DNA of 64,000 nt, taken from Wyeomyia smithii. Lineage: Eukaryota > Arthropoda > Insecta > Diptera > Culicidae. Below the pieces are notes generated by a model, which was not told where the DNA came from, ran no database searches, and was given only the letters and a program-made list of their open reading frames with translations. The stretch lies in NCBI RefSeq assembly GCF_029784165.1, contig NC_073695.1, forward strand, positions 138,288,285 through 138,352,284, written 5' to 3'. Shown piece by piece: positions 51,400 to 63,518 of the stretch (positions are counted from its first letter, which is position 1; each line of letters opens with the position of its first letter). The position numbers and the translations under genes were made by a program.

Positions 51400-52982
51400 A
51401 ATATGTGGACAAACTCTTAGAATTTTGATATTTGGCTTTAAAACAAAATGGGTTCAATGATGGCAATTTCGGTCACGGGTTTCTTTAAAACACGTTTTAT
51501 TATGTCAAAGCCGACGTTTCAAGGATATATTTCCTCGTCCTCAGGGCAACTACGATTAACAGTTCACTATATACATAAATTAGTCACACGAATTAAGTTA
51601 TTACATACACATCTTACAAAGAAAACAAACAAGTTCTCGTCAAAATATGGTGTATTGGTGTAAAATTGCTCTTGGTTAACTGCACTACACTATGGATATA
51701 AAATATGCAAAATATTAATCGGTTTGTGACTTGTCAAAATTTAAAAACGCAAACGGATGAGCTACACTTACACAGTATCTTCCAACACACATCACACACG
51801 ATTAAAGCCGTCGGGAAATGTTGCGTCAAAACGGAGAGAAATAATGTTGCAAGACAGAGATAGAGAGTGCTAGAGACTGTAGTAGTCTGCATCAACATGT
51901 GAGAGATCGCAGCGCGCCGAAGTAAGCGATGCTTAAGTTGTTCGTGTCCGTTCTATAATTTATTGCGGATCTGTCACATGCGATGTAACTCATTTCTAAC
52001 ACCTGTAATGCTTGAATCCTGTCATCCGAAGTTAAAATTCTAGTGTTGGCTATATTGAAACTGTGATTCTCTTCTATCGCATGCTTCATCAACGCCGTCT
52101 TTTTAAATTCATCTTCCCTTGCCTCCCTCTCAGTGCTAGAATCTCTATACTGTTCGTAGCGTTTCGCGAGAGAGCGGTGCGCGGCAAGACGGTTCTTCAG
52201 TTGCTGTGTAGTCATACCAATGTATGAGCTATCGCAGTCTGCACACGGGATAGGGTATATAACGTTTCTTTTTGAATGATGCGAAGAAGAGTCTTTGAGT
52301 TTCGTGAAAAGTAGTCTGTTGGTTTTGACGCATTTGAAACTCAGACTGATATTTTCATGGTTCTTTTTAATACTGCGTGCAAGTGCGGGTGTGAGGCCGT
52401 CAACATGGTGCAAAGATCGATATACTTTTGGTTCCGAGTTTACTTCCTCAACAACGTTATTCGAGCTTTGGTTGATAAATCTGTTGATTAACCGATTTAT
52501 CAGTGAGCTCGGATAGTTGTTGGTAAGCAAGTGCTCGCGCACTATCTGCTTATTTTCCGTGAGCGATTTGTTCGTCGCTAATCGAAACACTCTCCCAATA
52601 AAACCGGTTGCGGTATTCAATTTCTGTGCCAGCGGGTGCATCGAGAGAAAATTAAGAATTCTCCCGGAAGCGACAGGTTTCTAATACCAGTCGGTCACGA
52701 TTTTTTGTTCGTTGGTTCTAATAAGAACCATATCTAAATACGGTAATCGGTTGTTATTTTCTACTTCATATGTGAATTGAATATGTGAGTCGAACCCGTT
52801 GAGAGCGTTCCTCACATATTCAATCTTGTCAGCTGGGAGAGCGGTGAACAAATCGTCGACGTATTTTTTAATACATGGAATGTGTACATCGATCTTCGCA
52901 AGCACATCATCAAGTAATGTAGTCATTACAAGATCAGCTAAAGCAGGTGACAAAGGATTCCCCATGGCTGTCCCCTCCTTTT
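51400..52982 (-). mobile_element. 5'-truncated Penelope-like retroelement
   Basis: Encodes the end of a Penelope-type RT followed by a GIY-YIG endonuclease, the arrangement that defines the class. The 3' UTR carries the AAAGCCGACGTTTCAAGGAT and CCTCGTCCTCAGGG type motifs common downstream of these elements (51510-51550). The 5' side ends abruptly at 52982, where an inverted piece of the same element begins. Confidence 0.85.
51892..52980 (-). pseudogene. Penelope-like RT end plus GIY-YIG endonuclease, one in-frame stop
   Basis: RT motifs MGNPLSPALADLVMTTLLDD and PCIKKYVDDLFTALP (the YVDD-type catalytic site) are followed by NRLPYLDMVLIR and a TAG at 52681-52683. The same frame continues with ASGRILNFLSMHPLAQKLN to the endonuclease: VIYPIPCADCDSSYIGMTT, QQLKNRLAAHRS, and the later acidic/His segment KHAIEENHSFNI. 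The GIY-YIG signature appears here as SSYIGMT, with Tyr-Ile-Gly intact, plus the usual Arg. The RT N-terminal half is absent. Confidence 0.87.
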
Positions 52983-53235
52983 ACACGCAGTATTAAAAAG
53001 AACCATGAAAATATCAGTCTGAGTTTCAAATTCGTCAAAACCAACAGACTACTTTTCACGAAACTCAAAGACTCTTCTTCGCATCATTCAAAAAGAAACG
53101 TTATATACCCTATCCCGTGTGCAGACTGCGATAGCTCATACATTGGTATGACTACACAGCAACTGAAGAACCGTCTCGCCGCGCACCGCTCTCTCATGAA
53201 ACGTTACGAACAGTATAGAGATTCTAGCACCAAAA
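52983..53235 (+). pseudogene. Inverted partial copy of the Penelope-like GIY-YIG region
   Basis: Plus-strand frame SIKKNHENISLSFK ... NVIYPIPCADCDSSYIGMTT ... YEQYRDSST, matching 52142-52384 on the other strand almost exactly. It starts right at the truncated RT end, so RT and this copy diverge from a head-to-head junction at 52980-52985. It lacks the C-terminal part and is followed by unrelated sequence. Confidence 0.88.
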
Positions 53236-53339
53236 CAAGATCATTTGTAAAGAAAGCAGGAAAAATCTTGAAGAAAGACTGCGAACGGTTCTGCTAGCGT
53301 TGGCGATGAGTAGACGCGAAAGTTGGATGGTGCGAAGCC
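53236..53339. other. Short unassigned spacer
   Basis: About 100 bases between the inverted Penelope piece and the LINE; nothing recognised. Confidence 0.4.
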
Positions 53340-53347
53340 AGTACAAA
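53340..53347. repeat. Candidate target-site duplication of LINE copy 2, left
   Basis: AGTACAAA, found again at 59925-59932 after the poly(A) tail. Confidence 0.6.
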
Positions 53348-53550
53348 GTCAGTGCGTCTTGAACTGTCCTACAGATCAGACGTGCTTTCGGTTGCTTGTG
53401 GACTGGTCTTTGACTGCCTATAGCTTCAAAGTTTGTGTTTTGTCAGTGTGTCTTTTAAAGATTACCTGAAAGCTATTTCCCATCAGTCTTTCTCAAGACT
53501 ACCTGCTTTTGAATTTAACATTTGTTTTAACTTTTTTCGTATCACCTGAA

Positions 53551-54710
53551 ATGGCAGGACGGAAAAAGAAACTATACAAAATGTAAATTTTTTAAAAAAG
53601 GAGAATGTTCCACCTAACGTGGTAACTATTTCTTCTGAAATCAATATTTTCAAAAAGGAACTTTCAACGATTGTTTCTGACGTTGAAGTAACCTATTAAA
53701 TTGGTCGTAGAGGCGAATGCCGCTTACTAGCCGACTCTATAAAGGGTCGTAATCGTCTTATTCAGTATTTAACTGAAAAGATGTATAAATTTTTTACGGA
53801 TGACACCAAGAGCGCCAAGCCGTTCAAGGTCGTATTAAAAGGTCTCACCAACGATCAAACCGTTGATGGGATCAAACTTACTTTAACAGAATTACTTGGC
53901 ATAGCCCCTACCCAAGTAATTCTAATGAAACAAAAATCACGAGGCGAAAAGAGTCCTAGAACTGGAATTTCCCTTGTTAATTATTTAATTCACTTTAACC
54001 GCAGTGAGGTTACAAATTTGAATTTTTTTGACAAAGCACATGCTATATGTAATGTGCGAGTGAAATGGGAATTGTATCGAAAGTTTGGCGGAGGTGAAAA
54101 GCATATCACCCAATGCCGTATTTGCCAACGTTATGGCCATGGTTCCAAATTCTGTAACATGGACAAACAATGCCTTATTTGTGGAGACTCTTCTCACAAA
54201 AAGGACACATGTCCTGTGAAAGAGAGTGCAAATTTTCGCTGTGCGAATTGTAACGGCAACCATATGTCAAATTTTTATCAATGCCCAGTCCGTTTAGCAA
54301 TTGTTAAGGCAAGGCAAGGTAAACAAAATTCAATTTCCCAACCAAAACAAAATTCTCCAAGCGTACCAGTACCGCCCACTTCTTCTACCCCTTTGCATAC
54401 TCGTTTAACATATGCACAGGTTACAGGTAGTTCGAACATTCTACCGCCTAATGTTGGTAGTTCGAAAATGACCGCTAATATGGGTAAGCAAAACACGCTA
54501 GAAAATAATTGTACACCTATTACCCCAGCTAATATTGCTACCGAAAATATTTTTTCTAATGTAAACTGCCTGGGGCCTATTACGGCAGGTAAACTTTCTT
54601 TTCTGCAACAAGTAATGTTCGATCTTATGAACGCCATGTTGCAGGCAAAATCAATGTTTGAAGCCATCCAAATAGGTACAAATTTTACAATTAAAATTGT
54701 TTCTTATTAA
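53551..54710 (+). pseudogene. ORF1 of Juan-like LINE copy 2
   Basis: Starts MAGRKKK at 53551 but about 110 bases of the basic N-terminal region are missing compared with copy 1, and an in-frame TAA follows near 53697. From about 53781 the frame is open for 309 residues (MYKFFTDDTKSAKPFKVVL) with all three knuckles: CRICQRYGHGSKFC, CLICGDSSHKKDTC and CANCNGNHMSNFYQC. Confidence 0.87.
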
Positions 54711-54722
54711 AAATTTAGCAAC

Positions 54723-57020
54723 GGTTTTTAATAAACCAATCAAAATTTAAACTGGAATGCTCGCTCATTGAAGGCCAATGAGAATGAGCTTTATAATTTT
54801 TTAACAGTAAATAATGTGCATATTGCAATTATTACTGAAACATTTTTTAAACCTAACATTAAATTAAAATATGATCCCAATTACGTGGTTCATAGATATG
54901 ATAGGATTCAGGGTTCCGGCGGTGGAGTTGCAATTGTTATTCATCGCAGAATCAAACATCGTGCTCTTTCCCATCTTGAGACGAAAGTTATTGAAACTTT
55001 GGGAATTGAAGTTCAAACTGAACTTGGGATTTTATTTATTGCCGCAGCATATTTACCATTCCAACGCACACGCGAGCACAAAAATTATTTTAAAGGTGAT
55101 TTACAAAAACTCACCAGAAATCGGTCGAAATTTTTTATAATCGGCGATTTTAACGCTAAACATCGGTCATGGAATAATTCTCAAAGTAATTCCAATGGCA
55201 AAATATTATTCAATGATTGTTCTTCAGGATACTATTCTATTTTGTCTCCGAATAGTCCTACATGCTTTTCTTCTGTAAGAAACCCATCAACAATTGATTT
55301 GGTGCTAACAGATCAAAGTCATGTATGTAGTGATTTGATCACACATGCTGACTTTGATTCTGACCATCTTCCAATAACTTTTTCTTTATCACATGAATCA
55401 GTTTTAAACCCTCTGAGCTCTGTTTTTAATTATAACAAGGCTAATTGGGAAAGATACAAAACTCATATTGAGAATAATTTCAATAATGAGCTTGATTTGC
55501 AAAACGAAGTGAATATTGATTCCGCTTTAGAAGCATTGAAATGTGCAATTTTTGACGCCAAGAATTATTCTGTTCCAAAGGCTCAAGTGAAATTTGATTC
55601 ACCAATAATTTACGAAAATCTTCAACTTCTAATTCGTTTGAAATATGTTCGCAGACGTCAATATCAACGTTCTCGTGACCCTGTTTTTTAAACTATTTAT
55701 AAAGATTTACAGAAAGAGATTAAACATAGATTTACTCTTCTGAGAAATCAAAATTTTGAGACTAATGTTGAAAAATTGAAACCATATTCAAAACCCTTTT
55801 GGAAGCTGTCGAAGATTCTTAAGAAACCTTCAAAGCCTATTCCAGTTTTAAAAGATGGTGAACGTTTTCTTGTATCCAATGAACAAAAGGCTCAAAGACT
55901 TGCTCAGCAGTTTGAGAGTCTTCATAACTCAAATTTGAATTTTGTGAGTCCAATTGAAAATGAAGTCACACGTCAATTTGATTTAATTTCATCCCATAAT
56001 TTTAAAACCTGCAGAAATAATTGAAACTAACTTGAATGAGATTAAAGCAATCATTAAAAATTTCGAAAATATGAAAGCACCTGGTGACGATGGAATCTTC
56101 AATATATTAATCAAACATCTCCCTGAGAGCACAATGGAATTTTTAGTGAAAATTTTCAATTGCTGCTTCAAAATTGCATATTTTCCCAAATTATGGAAAA
56201 ATTACTCCAATTTTAAAGCCGGATAAGAACCCAGCTGACGTTTCAAGTTATTGAACAATCAGTTTGCTTTCTTCAATAAGTAAACTGTTTGAGAGAATTA
56301 TTCTCAAAAGAATGATGTCACACATCAACGAAAATTCAATTTTTGCAAATGAACAGTTTGGATTTCGCCATGGGCATTCCACTACTCATCAATTGCTCAG
56401 AGTTACTAATATGATACGAGCTAACAAATCTGAAGGTTATTCCACTGGAGCTGCTCTTTTAGACATAGAAAAAGCATTCGACAGTGTTTGGCATAAAGGT
56501 TTGATTGCGAAATTGCAAACATTTAAATGTTTCCAATTTTCCTAATCAAAATTTCGAAAAATTATCTTACTGATCGAACTCTGCAGGTTGTCTATCAGAA
56601 TTCAAAATCTGATAGATTTCCTGTCAGAGCAGCTGTGCCTCAAGGTTCTGTCTTGGGCCCAGTCCTGTACAACATATTCACTTCAAATCTTCCTGATTTG
56701 CCTCCAGGAAGCACAAAGTCATTGTTCTGCGATGACACAAGCATTTCCGTAAAAGGAAAAAGCCTTCGTGTCATGCAGTCGATTGCAGAAAAATTTAGAT
56801 ATTTTTTCTTCCTTCTTGCAAAAGTGGAAAATCTCTCCCAATGCTTCTAAGACTCAAATGATAATTTTTCCTCATAAGGCTAGGGCTTCTTTCCTCAAGC
56901 CAAACAATAACCACATTTTCAAGATGAATGGGGTTATTTTAAGTTGGTCTGACAAGGTTAAGTACTTGGGACTAATTTACGATAAAAACTTATTTTCAAA
57001 GAGCACATTGAGGGTATACT
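54723..57020 (+). pseudogene. ORF2 of Juan-like LINE copy 2, multiple breaks
   Basis: The endonuclease frame (54768-55691) is intact internally: NARSL near the start, ITETFFKPN, IIGDFNAKHRSW, SDHLPITF. It ends at a TAA at 55689. RT continues in pieces across at least four frame changes: SKPIPVLKDGERF, MKAPGDDGIFNILIKH, ANEQFGFRHGHSTTHQLL, GAALLDIEKAFDSVWHKGL (motif A), VPQGSVLGPVLYN, FCDDTSISVKG (motif C). It preserves the RT core that copy 1 has lost. It stops at 57020, where foreign sequence begins. Confidence 0.87.
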
Positions 57021-59561
57021 AGTAAAAGTAAAATTGCACAGTGAATCAACTGAATGGGGTTGGGAGTGACCGACCATTCTCATTGTACAAGTTTTAGTGA
57101 TTCAATACTTTAAAGGATCAATAACGACGCCGGCCACGTCCTTGCAATCAGGTGGAAAGAGAGAAGGGATGTTATTGTGACCCTTGCTATTTGGAGACCG
57201 TGTTTACCTCTGCATCTCCACAAAGGTCACAGGGAGGAGGTTTTTGTTAGTAGGGGAGGGCTCGTTGGATCAGGATTCACTTTGATAAGTGATGCGATCA
57301 TATATGTAACTCCTACCCGTCTCTATTTAGCTATTTTCAGTTTATTCTAAATTCAGCCGACTGACTAGAAGAGCACAATTAGCTTATTTATATTTTGTAC
57401 CGGTTTAGACCAAGAGACAATGCTGCGCGCGAAGTTAGCTTATTACGAAGGCGAACGAAGTATCTTTAATGCCAAACATCGGGAATATTCAGGAGCGGAG
57501 CGCGCGTAAACCATCCATCGTGTTTAAACATTTGTTTATGTTCAATCCCGTATACTCTTGAGAAAGCGAACGCACTTCGGAAGACACGATTCTTTGATAG
57601 GTATACATTGCGTAGTTGTTAGATCAATCACGATAATTATCAATCGAACTCGATTTGCGACACGCTTATATAAAAACAACGAGCAGGCAATCTTCGGTTG
57701 ACCGGTCATACCAAGACTGAGCTTATCCCGCATAACTATTCTGCGATGGAGAGAATGGTTTGTGTAATTATGTCTCCGTGGCAAGTAATGGAATCGAATG
57801 ATGATTCGCGCGAGGCTCGCGTATTACGAACACCATCGGTGTGTATCTTCCTTATCAACCCCTTATCCTATGCGAATGAGGCGCGCGAAAATAATTAACT
57901 ATACGAAGTATCAACGTATTAAATTAAAGGTTTATTACCAATCTCAAATACCTGCAAGAAGGAAGCGCACTTCAGTAGAGGTAAACATCGCGTATATATT
58001 ATAGCGAATATTTTAAATGTTTTTTTGATGAACGATGCCATAGTTACTGAACGAACGAAACTTACTCTGAGTCGCAACGTGCTGAAATAGAACCAACAGG
58101 CAGGAAGTCACAAACACACCGAAAACTCGAGCCGTAGACATGTTTACATCGGAGCATTATAAACGACATCTCTATTCCCTTTTACCGACGCAGACGCGCA
58201 CGGAGTTTCGCGGTGATTATTCTCGAATGATTAAGCTAAAATACCTACTGAGTATAAAACCTGGCAAAGTTTCATGCATTCATAGCTCAAAAATTCAAAA
58301 AAATGCAAATATGCATATCGAACAAGACAGACTAAGAACAAGTTGATTTATAAAATGCCAAAACAATCGCAATCAAGAGTTAGTTGTCTTGCCGACCGAC
58401 AAGATATCAACGAGATTGAATGAAATTGTTTCAACATTCATTCAAAAGCTCGAAAAATCATAAAACAAGTACATTAAACTAAGCAAATTGTACGTAACCG
58501 TCTGGTCATAACGCGAATGATAAATTTTTAAATTGTAATGTTTCCAATTCCATCAAAGTCAGCGTGTTTAAAAATTGAAAAACATCCCACGTATTAAGGC
58601 AATCGGGGCAAGCTGCAGAAAAAAAAACAAAACTCAATTCTTGAAAACTCGCTTGGAAGCAACAAAATTTATTTAAAAACTAAAGAAGTCATTAAAAAGT
58701 TAAAAGCATAATATTACCGTGCATAGTGAGTCTGACCCATTCGCACCCCCACCAAAACTATAATATTAGGCGGAAATGGTAGCTAAAGATGTATAGTTTC
58801 ATAACAATTAATGAATTCAACAACTTTGTTCTGAAAAACTTCGGGAGAGCATCCAAACATATAGTCCCGTATCGTAATGAGCAATGATATGAAATTATAC
58901 ATTGAATGAAATTTTTCTCGGCTTGCTCAAAATACTAACGGGACCGACTCGCCATGCGCTCAGAACATATATAACAAACACTCAGTGGTGGGCACCATTC
59001 CGCTAATTCGCTAATTAGCGACGCTAAAATTCAGTTAGCGATTTAGCGATTTCGCTAATTTTTGAGCTGGTTAGCGAAACTGTTAGCGTCGTTAAAATTT
59101 TGGCCTTCGAAACGCTAATCGCTAATTCGCTAAATTTTGTAGAGAAGCGACAATAGAAATATTTAGAAAAACTGAATTGCTGATGGCGTACGTAAATTGA
59201 TTCGAAAGGTGAACATACCCAAGTAACCATAAGCATTAGAAGAAAAGCATTTTATTAGCACTAATTCAGCCTTGTTAATGCTAAATAGCTTTTTATCATG
59301 TTTTTTAATGTTTAGGGCATCATGCTAAACTAGCATTACTGAGAGCAAAATATGTGCTACGATGTAGTGTTTTGAATGCATATAGAAGACACATTACATT
59401 TTTTCGTAAGTGCCAATAACGAGCGATATCGAGTGGTCAATTAAAAATAGACGGAACATGGATACTCCACGTAAATGAAAAAAAAAAACTAAAGGAGTGG
59501 GAATTTTCGACGCAAAGTTCGGGTATATGAAAGCATGAAATTTTCCGAAATAATTGGTTTG
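57021..59561. other. 2.5 kb of unassigned sequence splitting LINE copy 2
   Basis: No protein recognised. Near 58999-59140 the hexamer TTAGCG and its complement CGCTAA occur about a dozen times in mixed orientation. 59217-59400 contains ACCCAAGTAACCATAAGCAT and several GCATTA/TAATGC motifs. I found no terminal inverted repeats at 57021 or 59561, so the origin of the block is open. Confidence 0.5.
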
Positions 59562-59924
59562 GTACACTCGAATTACATAGACTTACTGGTGTTGAACCAT
59601 TAGAAGCTATGTCAAATATAATTATTAATAATTTTCGACAAAAATCGTTGCAATCCTCAATTGCTACGATAAGCTCTCTTTATAGCCAATAAATTAGCAA
59701 TTAAGTTAGTTGTAAGTTTACTTTCCTTTCTTGACAAGTAGGTTTGAATCCCTACGAATGATAAGTCCTTATTGCGAAAGCAAACAAATCCTAACAATTA
59801 AAATTACAAATTACTAACAGTGTTGAGAAGTCACCATTTGTGATTGGACATACATACTCATTATTTACTAATATTTATCATAAATACTTAAGCTACTAAC
59901 AAATCCCCCTCTTAAAAAAAAAAT
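59562..59924 (+). pseudogene. 3' end of Juan-like LINE copy 2
   Basis: Matches the last 90 codons and 3' UTR of copy 1 (TLELHRLTGVEPLEAMSN on that copy) and ends in AAATCCCCCTCTT followed by an A-tract. Confidence 0.88.
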
Positions 59925-59932
59925 AGTACAAA

Positions 59933-60748
59933 ATCGTGCGTTTTGGCGCAATTGTTGATGTGGTTTGGAACCAGTACAATGATTACGTGTTGGGCATAAC
60001 GCAATTAATGCTCTAGCGTTTTTTCAATGTATTTGTCACCTCCAAACTACTACACCCAAACAGTTTCAGCTGGTATCAAGCAGCTTTGCAAAGCGAGCGA
60101 GAAGCAAAACCTTTCCCCTCCTTTCTGCTTGAGAACGAGACATATGCTACGCTTCTCAAGTCTTTTGCACACACGTTTTCCCCTGAGTAGCAGCAAGCAC
60201 GCATCGACAGTATGAGTGAGACTAACAACACTGGCATCTAGTATGTACAGCACGGAAGTCTCGCTCATTTCGTAAAGCGACGAGACATCGTCTTGCGCGT
60301 CGCAACCCGAACCGAAAAAGAAGCGAAAGAGCAACCTGCAAATTATATGTGACGTATCTAGTCTCGTCGCACGTACATGGAAAATCTACGAGTAAGAGAG
60401 AAAGAGTAGTGACTAATACACTCAATGTGAGATATAATACAAATTCTGATTTCAATCTATGATATTCTTTTCTGATTTCAATCTATGTCAAGGTATTCGC
60501 AGTACAACTGTTGCGTTATGCGTTCCACACATTTATTGTGCGATTTCTGTGCAACATTTGTGCGAATCGGGAAGACACAATGATTGTACAAGACTTCAAC
60601 TTTTGTATGTAGTCAATAAAGCCACCGAGGCATTGCATAACTCGGTAATAAACAAAAAGTACTCGACAAACGGTAGCGTCGCTCAGCGTCGCCTATGTTC
60701 ACGCGCGGGTTCTTAGCGCTCACGCTAGCGCACGTGTTTGAAAACACA
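59933..60748. other. Unassigned sequence between LINE copy 2 and element 3
   Basis: No coding signal. TTCTGATTTCAATCTATG is duplicated at 60444 and 60470 (26-base period). Confidence 0.4.
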
Positions 60749-61028
60749 TGTTATGGCGCTGTCAATCAGAATGCCCAAAATGTACTATAAGTTAAGCACA
60801 AGAAAGAGACAGACCAAGAAATGCCATAGGCCAGTATAGAACAGCTAGGTATCTGGTGACCGGATCGAAGGGGAAAAGCCTTACGTTCTGAGTTACCTGT
60901 AGGGTACTATTTAAGCTTTTGTGTAAATAAAGTAAGTTTAATCTACCGCTCAAGTCTCGAGTATTGATTCCGCGCCGACTGCGCGTACAGGATCCGAAAG
61001 TCTTGTTAGAGGTGGCACAGCCCTTACA
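60749..61028 (+). repeat. Probable 5' LTR of element 3
   Basis: About 280 bp from TGTTATGGCGC to CCCTTACA, ending four bases before the primer-binding site and containing AATAAA at about 60925. The left boundary is inferred from the TG/CA rule only, since the partner LTR is outside the window. Confidence 0.5.
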
Positions 61029-63316
61029 TCTTTGGTGACAGCGGAAAGAAGAACCTACGCCATTTAGGCAAAGTTGAGTGAAAGCTAAGAGAACTCAAAG
61101 TTAAGAGATCAAGTGAAACTGTTTTGTCACGGGAGTGCTGGTTGTAAGTGATCAGAAGTAACAGTGTAAGTCGGATCGGTTTATGGCTAAAAATGCCCTG
61201 GAATTGATAGCACTATTGCAGTGCGTGGAATGAGTGGGAAGAATTTCTGTTTTGGGCAGAACAGCTGATTTGAAGAAGCTCAAGTGAGGCTAAGACCAAG
61301 GAGGAAGGAATAAATTTATATTTGTGGTGTAATCCAACCTCCCATAATTTGCTATTGAATATTCTCAACCGTGAACTCTGAACTGCAACAATAGAATAAC
61401 CAACATTCTAAACCATTAGGATCGGTGATTCCTGGTAATAAACGGGACAAAGGAGGAACCCGCGTGGGTAGTGAGAGTTCTTTAAAGCGCCAGACAGAAA
61501 AGTAACATAAAGACTATGAGTGATTGAACTCCATAGAAGACCAAAAAAAACGGAACCAAATCTCGCAATTGGCCAGTTAATGATAACGGACGGGAAAAGA
61601 ACACATGCAGTAAGTGACTTATCAACAATCAACACGGCCTCTACATATTGGAACAATCAGCCAGACAACTGTGAATTATCGTATTAAGAAGCTGCCGAAG
61701 TTACGTAGAGAGAATTAAAGGTGAGAGGTCTACGACGATGACCGGCTCTGTTTCAAGGTTACTCGGGTGAGTGAGTCTTTTCCTTTTTTCCTTATTGACA
61801 CCCACAGAGTACAAAAAAAATGAAATTTACAACTAATACAAATGAAAGCACATAACGGTTTCTAGCACATAAGGTGAAGAACATATACAATTTCACACCG
61901 AAAAAAAATTGCGTTAAGTGATGTAAACTTAAAACTTTGAATATAAACATGCGTGCAAATTAACAATATTCATTTACATTGCATGTAAATATAATGCCAC
62001 AAGAAATATTACGTGGTTTCCAATGCTCCATAATTAAAAAAAATGCATTAAAACAGATGTGATTTTTTTTTACTGTACAGCATATTGCAAGAGCTGAATA
62101 GAGGCTTAGATAATATTGCACATAATTTTCAAACAGAATCATGGTAGGTACGTTAGAAGCACCTGAAATTTAAACGGGAGAAATTTTTTTTTACGTAACG
62201 TGCATTAATCGAATTGAATAGCTGTCCAATGAACAAGTGATATATATTTCGACGCAGTAAAATTTAGGAATTTACATTTTAGACGAAGGGAGCGATAAAT
62301 TCAACCAAATATAATCCATTCAGGAGCTATTGACGATAGAAGAGAACGACAGAAAGGCACACATTAAGTAGCACAAGTGACCTCGGACCCTACATTAGGT
62401 GAAATACTTCGTGTCAGATTGTTCCCCATAATTACAACAGGGTTTCTCATTGGTTCATAATTATTTTGATTTACTGGTTCTATCAAGTCTACTTAGGTCG
62501 AAATGCCAATTTTCATAAACAATCAAATCGCGCCGCTGATGCGCTGGAGAAGATTTCATCCCACTAACGACAAGCATTGAAGCTCTCGGCATGCCTGAGC
62601 GCACGCTAGAGATTTTTTTTACCCGACAAAATAATTAAAGCGGCAAAGCGGGGAGCAAACGGACGGCAACACCGCTGGCAAAACAAATTATAGAACGAAA
62701 ACGGACACTCGCAGAGTTGCGCACATAATTATTCAAAGTGAGAGTTCTAGCATACGAGTGGCCATACTGCAAGTACAGAAATTAGAGGCTACGTTATCGC
62801 TAACAAAAATGAAGAAATATTAAAAGAGCGTGAGAGCGTAACTACGAATAGCGCGCACACACGTTGCATACAGAAGCTAGTCAGTTGTACTAATTTTCGG
62901 GTACACTGTCTCTGTTTATGAATTTTACAGTGTTATTGCGATCAGCTGTGCCAGCCACGGCCAAGGTCGTATTTTGTAAGCATCTATTTTAATGGCCGAT
63001 GATAGAACGTTTTGCTACCATAAGCAAAGAGAACCTGGTGGCTCACCAGTAGCGGTGAAATGCTAAAAGGGTAAAAATATGGATATATCAATAAGCGCAA
63101 CGCGCGTAGCGATGGTGAAAAATCCGATATCTAATGTTGAAAGCTTACGTTAAAATATCATTTCATGAATAACGAATACCACTTTACTTGCCACTAATGT
63201 AAACATTTACAATCTTTGATTAGTTTAATTACACTAAATAAAAGTGATTTTTTTATAATCATTTAATCATTATGAAAACCAAAACTTATTTATAAACGTT
63301 GAGGCTTTGACACCAA
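61029..63316 (+). other. Long leader of element 3
   Basis: 2.3 kb with no Gag-like frame. 61688-61785 matches the leader of element 1 (CCGAAGTTACGTAG, CGATGACCGGCTCTG) including the splice donor CGG|GTGAGT at 61767-61772. From about 63295 it matches the leader of element 2. Confidence 0.55.
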
Positions 63317-63439
63317 ATGGTTCGAACCTTGGTGTCCAGATTTTTTGATGGCGCGACGAAGAAATTAGATTCGGTCACGCTACCTTATCACATATGGTTA
63401 ACGGAAGCGATAGTGATACCTAGGAAGAAGGCTACATAA
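63317..63439 (+). CDS. Small upstream ORF of element 3 (40 aa)
   Basis: Begins MVRTLVSRFFDGATKK and ends IPRKKAT; see 41814-41945 in element 2. Length difference is exactly three codons. Function unknown. Confidence 0.58.
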   Translation: MVRTLVSRFFDGATKKLDSVTLPYHIWLTEAIVIPRKKAT

Positions 63440-63518
63440 GCCTTTTATAGTCATATTTAATCCGCAGTACCTTTTATTGTTTTTTAAAAAAAATATATAT
63501 AAAATTTTATATTCTTAA

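Larger units (their letters stand above)
53348..59924 (+). mobile_element. Juan-like LINE, copy 2, decayed and interrupted
   Basis: The 5' end matches copy 1 (CAGTGCGTCTTGAACTG from about 53351). The body aligns to 57020, then resumes at 59562 with TTGGTTTGGTACACTCGAAT and runs to an A-tract at 59914-59923. An 8-bp repeat at both outer ends suggests one insertion that was later split. About 200 bases of LINE are missing at the split. Copy 1 lies inverted 44 kb away. Confidence 0.87.
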
